A stretch of DNA of 64,000 nt from Allacma fusca (Eukaryota; Arthropoda; Collembola; Symphypleona; Sminthuridae). The position numbers and the translations under genes are program-made. Every line of letters starts with the position of its first letter. The stretch's first letter is position 1. The DNA lies in NCBI GenBank assembly GCA_947179485.1, contig OX359247.1, positions 64,531,001-64,595,000 of the forward strand. Direction: 5' to 3'. Of this stretch, positions 10,140-22,380 are shown one piece after another. The notes under the pieces were generated by a model. The model was not told where the DNA came from and did not search any database. It saw nothing but the letters and a program-made list of their open reading frames with translations.

Positions 10140-13000
10140 TATTTTGTAGTTTGAATTTTGTCTTACGAACAAATGTATTTTGTAGTTTGTATTTTGTCTA
10201 ACGAAGAAATGTATTTTGTAGTTTGTATTTTGTCTTACGAACAAATGTATTTTGTAGTTTGTATTTTGTCTTACGAAGAAATGTTTTTTGTTGTTTGTAT
10301 TTTGTCTTACGAAGAAACGTATTTTGTAGTTTGTATTTTGTCTTACGAAGAAATGTATTTTGTAGTTTGTATTTTGTCTTACGAAGAAATGTATTTTGTA
10401 GTTTGTATTTTGTCTTACGAAGAAATGTATTTTGTAGTTTGTATTTTGTCTTACGAAGAAATGTATTTTGTAGTTTGTATTTTGTCTTACGAAGAAATGT
10501 TTTTTGTAGTTTGTATTTTGTCTTACGAAGAAATGTTTTTTGTTGTGTGTTTTTTTTCTTACGAAGAAATGTATTTTGTAGTTTGTATTTTGTCTTACGA
10601 AGAAATGTATTTTGTAGTTTGTATTTTGTCTTACGAAGAAATGTATTTTGTAGTTTGTATTTTGTCTTACGAAGAAATGTATTTTGTAGTTTGTATTTTG
10701 TCTTACGAAGAAATGTATTTTGTAGTTTGTATTTTGTCTTACGAAGAAATGTTTTTTGTTGTTTGTATTTTGTCTTACGAAGAAATGTATTTTGTAGTTT
10801 GTATTTTGTCTTACGAAGAAATGTTTTTTGTAGTTTGTATTTTGTCTTACGAAGAAATGTATTTTGTAGTTTGTATTTTGTCTAACGAAGAAATGTATTT
10901 TGTAGTTTGTATTTTGTCTTACGAAGAAATGTATTTTGTAGTTTGTATTTTGTCTTACGAAGAAATGTATTTTATAGTTTTTATTTTGTCTAACGAAGAA
11001 ATGTATTTTGTAGTTTGTATTTTGTCTTACGAAGAAATGTATTTTGTAGTTTGTATTTTGTCTTACGAAGAAATGTATTTTGTAGTTTGTATTTTGTCTT
11101 ACGAAGAAATGTATTTTGTAGTTTGTATTTTGTCTTACGAAGAAATTTGTTTTGTTGTTTGTATTTTGTCTTACGAAGAAATGTATTTTGTAGTTTGTAT
11201 TTTGTCTTACGAAGAAATGTATTTTGTAGTTTGTATTTTGTCTTACGAAGAAATGTATTTTGTAGTTTGTATTTTGTCTTACGAAGAAATGTATTTTGTA
11301 GTTTGTATTTTGTCTTACGAAGAAATGTATTTTGTAGTTTGTATTTTGTCTTACGAAGAAATGTTTTTTGTTGTTTGTATTTTGTCTTACGAAGAAATGT
11401 ATTTTGTAGTTTGTATTTTGTCTTACGAAGAAATGTATTTTGTAGTTTGTATTTTGTCTTACGAAGAAATGTTTTTTGTAGTTTGTATTTTGTCTTACGA
11501 AGAAATGTATTTTGTAGTTTGTATTTTGTCTTACGAAGAAATGTATTTTGTAGTTTGTATTTTGTCTTACGAAGAAATGTATTTTGTAGTTTGTATTTTG
11601 TCTTACGAAGAAATGTATTTTGTAGTTTGTATTTTGTCTTACGAAGAAATGTATTTTGTAGTTTGTATTTTGTCTTACGAAGAAATGTATTTTGTAGTTT
11701 GTATTTTGTCTTACGAAGAAATGTATTTTGTAGTTTGTATTTTGTCTTACGAAGAAATGTATTTTGTAGTTTGTATTTTGTCTTACGAACAAATGTATTT
11801 TGTAGTTTGTATTTTGTCTTACGAAGAAATGTTTTTTGTTGTTTGTATTTTGTCTTACGAACAAATGTATTTTGTAGTTTGTATTTTGTCTTACGAAGAA
11901 ATGTTTTTTGTTGTTTGTATTTTGTCTTACGAAGAAATGTATTTTGTTGTGTGTATTTTGTCTAACGAAGAAATGTATTTTGTAGTTTGTATTTTGTCTT
12001 ACGAACAAATGTATTTTGTAGTTTGTATTTTGTCTTACGAAGAAATGTTTTTTGTTGTTTGTATTTTGTCTTACGAAGAAACGTATTTTGTAGTTTGTAT
12101 TTTGTCTTACGAAGAAATGTTTTTTGTAGTTTGTATTTTGTCTTACGAAGAAATGTATTTTGTAGTTTGTATTTTGTCTTACGAAGAAATGTATTTTGTA
12201 GTTTGTATTTTGTCTTACGAAGAAATGTTTTTTGTTGTTTGTATTTTGTCTTACGAAGAAATGTATTTTGTAGTTTGAATTTTGTCTTACGAACAAATGT
12301 ATTTTGTAGTTTGAATTTTGTCTTACGAACAAATGTATTTTGTAGTTTGTATTTTGTCTAACGAAGAAATGTATTTTGTAGTTTGTATTTTGTCTTACGA
12401 ACAAATGTATTTTGTAGTTTGTATTTTGTCTTACGAAGAAATGTATTTTGTAGTTTGTATTTTGTCTTACGAAGAAATGTATTTTGTAGTTTGTATTTTG
12501 TCTTACGAAGAAATGTATTTTGTAGTTTGTATTTTGTCTTACGAAGAAATGTATTTTGTAGTTTGTATTTTGTCTTACGAAGAAATGTATTTTGTAGTTT
12601 GTATTTTGTCTTACGAAGAAATGTTTTTTGTAGTTTGTATTTTGTCTTACGAAGAAATGTTTTTTGTTGTGTGTTTTTTTTCTTACGAAGAAATGTATTT
12701 TGTAGTTTGTATTTTGTCTTACGAAGAAATGTATTTTGTAGTTTGTATTTTGTCTTACGAAGAAATGTATTTTGTAGTTTGTATTTTGTCTTACGAAGAA
12801 ATGTATTTTGTAGTTTGTATTTTGTCTTACGAAGAAATGTTTTTTGTTGTTTGTATTTTGTCTTACGAAGAAATGTATTTTGTAGTTTGTATTTTGTCTT
12901 ACGAAGAAATGTTTTTTGTAGTTTGTATTTTGTCTTACGAAGAAATGTATTTTGTAGTTTGTATTTTGTCTTACGAAGAAATGTATTTTGTAGTTTGTAT
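10140..13000. repeat. duplicated segment of about 2.1 kb spacing within satellite 1
   Basis: A cluster of GAATTTTG, GAACAAATG and CTAACG variants near 10150-10250 recurs near 12310-12410, 2,160 bp away (60 units). The rare GTGTGTTTTTTTTC unit at about 10545 recurs at about 12669, 2,124 bp away (59 units). The one-unit difference implies gain or loss of a single repeat after duplication. Boundaries are approximate. Confidence 0.6.
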
Positions 13001-15689
13001 TTTGTCTTACGAAGAAATGTATTTTGTAGTTTGTATTTTGTCTTACGAAGAAATGTATTTTGTAGTTTGTATTTTGTCTTACGAAGAAATGTATTTTGTA
13101 GTTTGTATTTTGTCTTACGAAGAAATGTATTTTGTAGTTTGTATTTTGTCTTACGAAGAAATGTATTTTGTAGTTTGTATTTTGTCTTACGAAGAAATGT
13201 ATTTTGTAGTTTGTATTTTGTCTTACGAAGAAATGTATTTTGTAGTTTGTATTTTGTCTTACGAAGAAATGTATTTTGTAGTTTGAATTTTGTCTTACGA
13301 AGAAATGTATTTTATAGTTTGTATTTTGTCTTACGAAGAAATGTATTTAGTAGTTTGTATTTTGTCTTACGAACAAATGTATTTTATAGTTTGTATTTTG
13401 TCTTACGAAGAAATGTATTTAGTAGTTTGTATTTTGTCTTACGAACAAATGTATTTTGTAGTTTGTATTTTGTCTTACGAAGAAATGTTTTTTGTTGTTT
13501 GTATTTTGTCTTACGAAGAAATGTATTTTGTAGTTTGTATTTTGTCTTACGAAGAAATGTTTTTTGTAGTTTGTATTTTGTCTTACGAAGAAATGTTTTT
13601 TGTTGTTTGTATTTTGTCTTACGAAGAAATGTATTTTGTAGTTTGTATTTTGTCTTACGAAGAAATGTTTTTTGTTGTTTGTATTTTGTCTTACGAAGAA
13701 ATGTATTTTGTAGTTTGTATTTTGTCTTACGAAGAAATGTTTTTTGTAGTTTGTATTTTGTCTTACGAAGAAATGTTTTTTGTAGTTTGTATTTTGTCTT
13801 ACGAAGAAATGTATTTTGTAGTTTGTATTTTGTCTTACGAAGAAATGTATTTTGTAGTTTGTATTTTGTCTTACGAAGAAATGTATTTTGTAGTTTGTAT
13901 TTTGTCTTACGAAGAAATGTATTTTGTAGTTTGTATTTTGTCTTACGAAGAAATGTATTTTGTAGTTTGTATTTTGTCTTACGAAGAAATGTATTTTGTA
14001 GTTTGTATTTTGTCTTACGAAGAAATGTTTTTTGTTGTTTGTATTTTGTCTTACGAAGAAATGTTTTTTGTAGTTTGTATTTTGTCTTACGAAGAAATGT
14101 ATTTTGTAGTTTGTATTTTGTCTTACGAAGAAATGTATTTTGTAGTTTGTATTTTGTCTTACGAAGAAATGTATTTTGTAGTTTGTATTTTGTCTTACGA
14201 AGAAATGTATTTTGTAGTTTGAATTTTGTCTTACGAACAAATGTATTTTGTAGTTTGTATTTTGTCTAACGAAGAAATGTATTTTGTAGTTTGTATTTTG
14301 TCTTACGAACAAATGTATTTTGTAGTTTGTATTTTGTCTTACGAAGAAATGTTTTTTGTTGTTTGTATTTTGTCTTACGAAGAAATGTATTTTGTAGTTT
14401 GTATTTTGTCTTACGAAGAAATGTTTTTTGTAGTTTGTATTTTGTCTTACGAAGAAATGTTTTTTGTAGTTTGTATTTTGTCTTACGAAGAAATGTATTT
14501 TGTAGTTTGTATTTTGTCTTACGAAGAAATGTTTTTTGTAGTTTGTATTTTGTCTTACGAAGAAATTTTTTTTGTAGTTTGTATTTTGTCTTACGAAGAA
14601 ATGTATTTTGTAGTTTGTATTTTGTCTTACGAAGAAATGTTTTTTGTTGTTTGTATTTTGTCTTACGAAGAAATGTTTTTTGTAGTTTGTATTTTGTCTT
14701 ACGAAGAAATGTATTTTGTAGTTTGTATTTTGTCTTACGAAGAAATGTTTTTTGTTGTTTGTATTTTGTCTTACGAAGAAATGTTTTTTGTAGTTTGTAT
14801 TTTGTCTTACGAAGAAATGTATTTTGTAGTTTGTATTTTGTCTTACGAAGAAATGTTTTTTGTTGTTTGTATTTTGTCTTACGAAGAAATGTTTTTTGTT
14901 GTGTGTTTTTTTTCTTACGAAGAAATGTATTTTGTAGTTTGTATTTTGTCTTACGAAGAAATGTATTTTGTAGTTTGTATTTTGTCTTACGAAGAAATGT
15001 ATTTTGTAGTTTGTATTTTGTCTTACGAAGAAATGTTTTTTGTTGTTTGTATTTTGTCTTACGAAGAAATGTATTTTGTAGTTTGTATTTTGTCTTACGA
15101 AGAAATGTTTTTTGTAGTTTGTATTTTGTCTTACGAAGAAATGTATTTTGTAGTTTGTATTTTGTCTTACGAAGAAATGTTTTTTGTAGTTTGTATTTTG
15201 TCTTACGAAGAAATTTTTTTTGTAGTTTGTATTTTGTCTTACGAAGAAATGTATTTTGTAGTTTGTATTTTGTCTTACGAAGAAATGTTTTTTGTTGTTT
15301 GTATTTTGTCTTACGAAGAAATGTTTTTTGTAGTTTGTATTTTGTCTTACGAAGAAATGTTTTTTGTTGTTTGTATTTTGTCTTACGAAGAAATGTATTT
15401 TGTAGTTTGTATTTTGTCTTACGAAGAAATGTTTTTTGTTGTTTGTATTTTGTCTTACGAAGAAATGTATTTTGTAGTTTGTATTTTGTCTTACGAAGAA
15501 ATGTATTTTGTAGTTTGTATTTTGTCTAACGAACAAATGTATTTTGTAGTTTGTATTTTGTCTTACGAAGAAATGTATTTTGTAGTTTGTATTTTGTCTT
15601 ACGAAGAAATGTATTTTGTAGTTTGTATTTTGTCTTACGAAGAAATGTATTTTATAGTTTGTATTTTGTCTAACGAAGAAATGTATTTT

Positions 15690-17110
15690 GTAGTTTGTAT
15701 TTTGTCTTACGAAGAAATGTATTTTGTAGTTTGTATTTTGTCTTACGAAGAAATGTTTTTTGTTGTTTGTATTTTGTCTTACGAAGAAATGTTTTTTGTT
15801 GTGTGTTTTTTTTCTTACGAAGAAATGTATTTTGTAGTTTGTATTTTGTCTTACGAAGAAATGTACTTTGTAGTTTGTATTTTGTCTTACGAAGAAATGT
15901 ATTTTGTAGTTTGTATTTTGTCTTACGAAGAAATGTATTTTGTAGTTTGCATTTTGTCTTACGAAGAAATGTATTTTGTAGTTTGTATTTTGTCTTATGA
16001 AGAAATGTATTTTGTATCTTGTATTTTGTCTTACGAAGAAATGTATTTTGTAGTTTGTATTTTGTCTTACGAAGAAATGTATTTTGTAGTTTGTATTTTG
16101 TCTTACGAAGAAATGTATTTTATAGTTTGTATTTTGTCTAACGAAGAAATGTATTTTGTAGTTTGTATTTTGTCTTACGAAGAAATGTATTTTGTAGTTT
16201 GTATTTTGTCTTACGAAGAAATGTTTTTTGTTGTTTGTATTTTGTCTTACGAAGAAATGTATTTTGTAGTTTGTATTTTGTCTTACGAAGAAATGTTTTT
16301 TGTAGTTTGTATTTTGTCTTACGAAGAAATGTATTTTGTAGTTTGTATTTTGTCTTACGAAGAAATGTTTTTTGTAGTTTGTATTTTGTCTTACGAAGAA
16401 ATGTTTTTTGTAGTTTGTATTTTGTCTTACGAAGAAATGTATTTTGTAGTTTGTATTTTGTCTTACGAAGAAATGTATTTTGTAGTTTGTATTTTGTCTT
16501 ACGAAGAAATGTATTTTATAGTTTGTATTTTGTCTAACGAAGAAATGTATTTTGTAGTTTGTATTTTGTCTTACGAAGAAATGTATTTTGTAGTTTGTAT
16601 TTTGTCGTACGAAGAAATGTTTTTTGTTGTTTGTATTTTGTCTTACGAAGAAATGTTTTTTGTTGTGTGTTTTTTTTCTTACGAAGAAATGTATTTTGTA
16701 GTTTGTATTTTGTCTTACGAAGAAATGTATTTTGTAGTTTGTATTTTGTCTTACGAAGAAATGTATTTTGTAGTTTGTATTTTGTCTTACGAAGAAATGT
16801 ATTTTGTAGTTTGTATTTTGTCTTACGAAGAAATGTATTTTGTAGTTTGCATTTTGTCTTACGAAGAAATGTATTTTGTAGTTTGTATTTTGTCTTATGA
16901 AGAAATGTATTTTGTATCTTGTATTTTGTCTTACGAAGAAATGTATTTTGTAGTTTGTATTTTGTCTTACGAAGAAATGTTTTTTGTTGTTTGTATTTTG
17001 TCTTACGAAGAAATGTATTTTATAGTTTGTATTTTGTCTAACGAAGAAATGTATTTTGTAGTTTGTATTTTGTCTTACGAAGAAATGTATTTTGTAGTTT
17101 GTATTTTGTC
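15690..17110. repeat. 864-900-bp duplicated segment within satellite 1
   Basis: The rare GTGTGTTTTTTTTC unit near 15797 recurs near 16661 (864 bp, 24 units). The CTTATGAAG plus GTATCTTG pair near 15997 recurs near 16897 (900 bp, 25 units). The TATTTTATAG/CTAACG pair also recurs nearby. One unit was gained or lost between the markers. Confidence 0.7.
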
Positions 17111-17459
17111 TTACGAAGAAATGTTTTTTGTTGTTTGTATTTTGTCTTACGAAGAAATGTATTTTGTAGTTTGTATTTTGTCTTACGAAGAAATGTTTTT
17201 TGTAGTTTGTATTTTGTCTTACGAAGAAATGTATTTTGTAGTTTGTATTTTGTCTTACGAAGAAATGTTTTTTGTAGTTTGTATTTTGTCTTACGAAGAA
17301 ATGTTTTTTGTAGTTTGTATTTTGTCTTACGAAGAAATGTATTTTGTAGTTTGTATTTTGTCTTACGAACAAATGTATTTTGTAGTTTGTATTTTGTCTT
17401 ACGAAGAAATGTATTTTGTAGTTTGTATTTTGTCTTACGAAGAAATGTATTTTGTAGTT

Positions 17460-18240
17460 TGAATTTTGTCTTACGAAGAAATGTATTTTGTAGTTTGTAT
17501 TTTGTCTAACGAAGAAATGTATTTTGTAGTTTGTATTTTGTCTTACGAACAAATGTATTTTGTAGTTTGTATTTTGTCTTACGAAGAAATGTTTTTTGTT
17601 GTTTGTATTTTGTCTTACGAAGAAATGTATTTTGTAGTTTGTATTTTTTTTACGAAGAAATGTATTTTGTAGTTTGAATTTTGTCTTACGAACAAATGTA
17701 TTTTGTAGTTTGTATTTTGTCTTACGAAGAAATGTTTTTTGTTGTTTGTATTTTGTCTTACGAAGAAATGTATTTTGTAGTTTGTATTTTGTCTTACGAA
17801 GAAATGTTTTTTGTAGTTTGTATTTTGTCTTACGAAGAAATGTTTTTTGTAGTTTGTATTTTGTCTTACGAAGAAATGTATTTTGTAGTTTGTATTTTGT
17901 CTTACGAAGAAATGTTTTTTGTAGTTTGTATCTTGTCTTACGAAGAAATGTATTTTGTAGTTTGTATTTTGTCTTACGAAGAAATGTATTTTGTAGTTTG
18001 AATTTTGTCTTACGAAGAAATGTATTTTGTAGTTTGTATTTTGTCTAACGAAGAAATGTATTTTGTAGTTTGTATTTTGTCTTACGAACAAATGTATTTT
18101 GTAGTTTGTATTTTGTCTTACGAAGAAATGTTTTTTGTTGTTTGTATTTTGTCTTACGAAGAAATGTATTTTGTAGTTTGTATTTTTTTTACGAAGAAAT
18201 GTATTTTGTAGTTTGAATTTTGTCTTACGAAGAAATGTAT
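17460..18240. repeat. 539-bp duplication carrying a one-base slip, distal end of satellite 1
   Basis: A unit missing one base (GTATTTTTTTTACG, starting 17641) recurs starting at 18180. The spacing of 539 bp is 15 units minus one base, as expected if a segment including the short unit was duplicated. The surrounding order of GAATTTTG, GAACAAATG and TGTTTTTT variants agrees on both sides. Confidence 0.75.
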
Positions 18241-18560
18241 TTTGTAGTTTGTATTTTGTCTTACGAACAAATGTATTTTGTAGTTTGTATTTTGTCTTAC
18301 GAAGAAATGTTTTTTGTTGTTTGTATTTTGTCTTACGAAGAAATGTATTTTGTAGTTTGTATTTTGTCTTACGAAGAAATGTTTTTTGTAGTTTGTATTT
18401 TGTCTTACGAAGAAATGTTTTTTGTAGTTTGTATTTTGTCTTACGAAGAAATGTATTTTGTAGTTTGTATTTTGTCTTACGAAGAAATGTTTTTTGTAGT
18501 TTGTATCTTGTCTTACGAAGAAATGTTTTTTTTAGTTTGTATTTTGTCTTACTAAGAAAT

Positions 18561-18840
18561 GAAGAACTCAACTTATATGTATTCATAAGCATTTTTAAAA
18601 TGTAATATATAGTACATGTAATAACTTATGTGACCTTGTGCTACGCAAATCAAGTAGCAACAAATATTTATGTGCTAATGAGCACAACAACATGAGTTAT
18701 TTTCTCTCACTATTTTTTCTAATTGTTCAAGTTTAAGTGGTGCCAACAGTGTGCAACATTATGAAGAAAATTAAATTCCAAAAATTTGTATGGTAATTCT
18801 ATCGTGATAAAATTCTGAATTAAAATCAGAAAATGTAGAC
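18561..18840. other. unique spacer between the two satellites
   Basis: About 280 bp of AT-rich non-repetitive DNA. No gene, tRNA or transposon end is recognised. The last 20 bases (18821-18840) resemble a diverged unit of satellite 2. Confidence 0.7.
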
Positions 18841-20600
18841 TTAAATCAAATAAATCAGATTTGAATCAAAGAAATCAGATTTAAATCAAATAAATCAGAT
18901 TTGAATCAAATAAATTAGATTTAAATCAAATGAATCACATTTAAATCAAATGAATCACATTTAAATCAAATGAATCACATTTAAATCAAATGAATCGCAT
19001 TTAAATCAAATGAATCACATTTAAATCAAATGAATCACATTTAAATCAAATGAATCACATTTAAATCAAATGAATCACATTTAAATCAAATGAATCAGAT
19101 GACAATCAAATAAATCAGATTTGAATCAAAAAAATTTGATTTAAATCAAAGAAATCAGATTTGAATCAAATAAATCAGATTTAAATCAAATAAATCAGAT
19201 TTAAATCAAATAAATCAGATTTAAATCAAATAAATCAGATTTAAATCAAATAAATCAGATTTAAATCAAATAAATCAGATTTAAATCAAATAAATCAGAT
19301 TTAAATCAAATAAATGACATTTAAATCAAATAAATCAGATTTAAATCAAATGAATCAGATTTAAATCAAATAAATCAGATTTAAATCAAATGAATCAGAT
19401 TTAAATCAAATGAATCACATTTAAATCAAATGAATCACATTTTAATCAAATGAATCACATTTAAATCAAATGAATCACATTTAAATCAAATGAATCACAT
19501 TTAAATCAAATAAATCAGATTTGAATCAAAGAAATCAGATCTAAATCAAATGAATCAGATGACAATCAAATAAATCAGATTTGAATTAAAGAAATCAGAT
19601 TTAAATCAAATAAATCAGATTTGAATCAAAAAAATCAGATTTAAATCAAATAAATCAGATTTGAATCAAAAAATCAGATTTAAATCAAATAAATCAGATT
19701 TGAATCAAAGAAATCAGATTTAAATCAAATAAATCAGATTTAAATCAAATAAATCACATTTAAATCAAATGAATCACATTTAAATCAAATGAATCAAATT
19801 TTAATCCAATGAATCAGATTTAAATCAAATAAATCAGATTTAAATCAAATAAATCAGATTTAAATCAAATGAATCAGATTTAAATCAAATGAATCAGATT
19901 TAAATCAAATGAATCACATTTAAATCAAATGAATCACATTTAAATCAAATGAATCACATTTAAATCAAATGAATCACATTTAAATCAAATGAATCAGATG
20001 ACAATCAAATAAATCAGATTTGAATCAAAGAAATCAGATTTAAATCAAATAAATCAGATTTGAATCAAAAAAATTAGATTTCAATCAAATAAATCAGATT
20101 TTAATCAAATAAATCACATTTAAATTAAATAAATCAGATTTAAATCAAATAAATCAGATTTAAATTAAATAAATCACATTTAAATCAAATGAATCACATT
20201 TTAATCCAATAAATCAGATTTAAATCAAATAAATCACATTTAAATCAAATGAATCACATTTAAATCAAACGAATCACATTTAAATCAAATGAATCACATT
20301 TAAATCAAATGAATCACATTTAAATCAAATGAATCACATTTAAATCAAATGAATCACATTTAAATCAAATGAATCAGATGACAATCAAATAAATCAGATT
20401 TGAATCAAAGAAATCAGATTAAAATCAAATAAATCAGATTTGAATCAAATAAATCAGATTTAAATCAAATAAATCAGACTTGAATCAAATAAATCACATT
20501 TAAATCAAATAAATAACATTTAAATCAAATAAATCAGATTTAAATCAAATAAATCAGATTTAAATCAAATAAATCAGATTTAAATCAAATAAATCACATT

Positions 20601-22380
20601 TAAATCAAATAAATCACATTTAAATCAAATGAATCACATTTTAATCCAATGATTCAGATTTAAATCAAATAAATCACATTTAAATCAAATGAATCACATT
20701 TAAATCAAATGAATCACATTTTAATCCAATGAATCAGATTTAAATCAAATAAATCACATTTAAATCAAAAGAATCACATTTAAATCAAATGAATCAGATT
20801 TAAATCAAATGAATCACATTTAAATCAAATGAATCACCTTTAAATCAAATGTATCAGATGACAATCAAATAAATCAGATTTAAATCAAATAAATCACATT
20901 TAAATCAAATAAATCACATTTAAATCAAATAAATCACATTTAAATCAAATGAATCAGATTTAAATCAAATGAATCAGATTTAAATCAAATGAATCAGATT
21001 TAAATCAAATAAATCACATTTAAATCAAATGAATCATATTTAAATCAAATGAATCACATTTAAATCAAATGAATCACATTTAAATCAAATGAATCACATT
21101 TAAATCAAATGAATCAGTTGACAATCAAATAAATCAGATTTGAATCAAAGAAATCAGATCTAAATCAAATAAATCAGATTTGAATCAAAGAAATCAGATC
21201 TAAATCAAATAAATCAGATTTGAATCAAATAAATCAGATTTAAATCAAATAAATCAGATTTGAATCAAAGAAATCAGATTTAAATCAAATAAATCAGATT
21301 TGAATCAAATAAATCACATTTTAATCAAATAAATCACATTTAAATCAAATAAATCACATTTAAATCAAATAAATCACATTTAAATCAAATTAATCAGATT
21401 TAAATCAAATGAATCACATTTAAATCAAATAAATCACATTTAAAGCAAATAAATCACATTTAAATCAAATGAATCACATTTAAATCAAATAAATCACATT
21501 TAAAGCAAATAAATCACATTTAAATCAAAAAAATCACATTTAAATCAAATGAATCACATTTTAATCCAATGATTCAGATTTAAATCAAATAAATCACATT
21601 TGAATCAAATGAATCACATTTAAATCAAATGAATCACATTTTAATCCAATGAATCAGATTTAAATCAAATAAATCACATTTAAATCAAAAGAATCACATT
21701 TAAATCAAATGAATCAGATTTAAATCAAATGAATCACATTTAAATCAAATGAATCACCTTTAAATCAAATGTATCAGATGACAATCAAATAAATCAGATT
21801 TAAATCAAATAAATCACATTTAAATCAAATAAATCACATTTAAATCAAATAAATCACATTTAAATCAAATGAATCAGATTTAAATCAAATGAATCAGATT
21901 TAAATCAAATGAATCAGATTTAAATCAAATAAATCACATTTAAATCAAATGAATCATATTTAAATCAAATGAATCACATTTAAATCAAATGAATCACATT
22001 TAAATCAAATGAATCATATTTAAATCAAATGAATCAGTTGACAATCAAATAAATCAGATTTGAATCAAAGAAATCAGATCTAAATCAAATAAATCAGATT
22101 TGAATCAAAGAAATCAGATCTAAATCAAATAAATCAGATTTGAATCAAATAAATCAGATTTAAATCAAATAAATCAGATTTGAATCAAAGAAATCAGATT
22201 TAAATCAAATAAATCAGATTTGAATCAAATAAATCACATTTTAATCAAATAAATCACATTTAAATCAAATAAATCACATTTAAATCAAATAAATCACATT
22301 TAAATCAAATTAATCAGATTTAAATCAAATGAATCACATTTAAATCAAATAAATCACATTTAAAGCAAATAAATCACATT
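20601..22380. repeat. 920-bp (46-unit) duplication in satellite 2
   Basis: Blocks 20601-21460 and 21521-22380 match unit for unit at 920-bp spacing. Private variants agree: TTAATCCAATGATTCAG (20641/21561), TAAATCAAAAGAATC (20761/21681), GAATCACCTT (20821/21741), CAGTTGACAATC (near 21121/22041) and TAAAGCAAAT (21441/22361). A few units differ. Confidence 0.85.

Larger units (their letters stand above)
6826..18560. repeat. satellite 1: 36-bp tandem repeat, about 326 copies
   Basis: The unit (for example 6826-6861) contains TGTATTTTGT twice, 14 bp apart, then TCTTACGAAGAAA. It is about 25% GC and T-rich on the plus strand. The 36-bp register holds from 6826 to about 17647, where a one-base-short unit occurs; a copy of that unit recurs at about 18187. 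Common variants are A to T at unit position 4 (TGTTTTTT), A to T at position 11 (TGTTG), GAACAAATG for GAAGAAATG, CTAACG for CTTACG and GAATTTTG for GTATTTTG. The first ten units are identical; the last carries extra changes. Because 36 is divisible by three and the consensus lacks stops in two frames on each strand, very long open frames result (up to 1,861 codons on the minus strand, 6819-12404). They are not annotated as genes. Confidence 0.98.

Noticed and set aside
6819..12404. 1,861-codon minus-strand open frame, and similar long frames on both strands to 18605
   Set aside because: All are translations of the 36-bp satellite. Unit length divisible by three and a stop-free consensus explain them; no non-repeat protein domain, splice structure or promoter is present.
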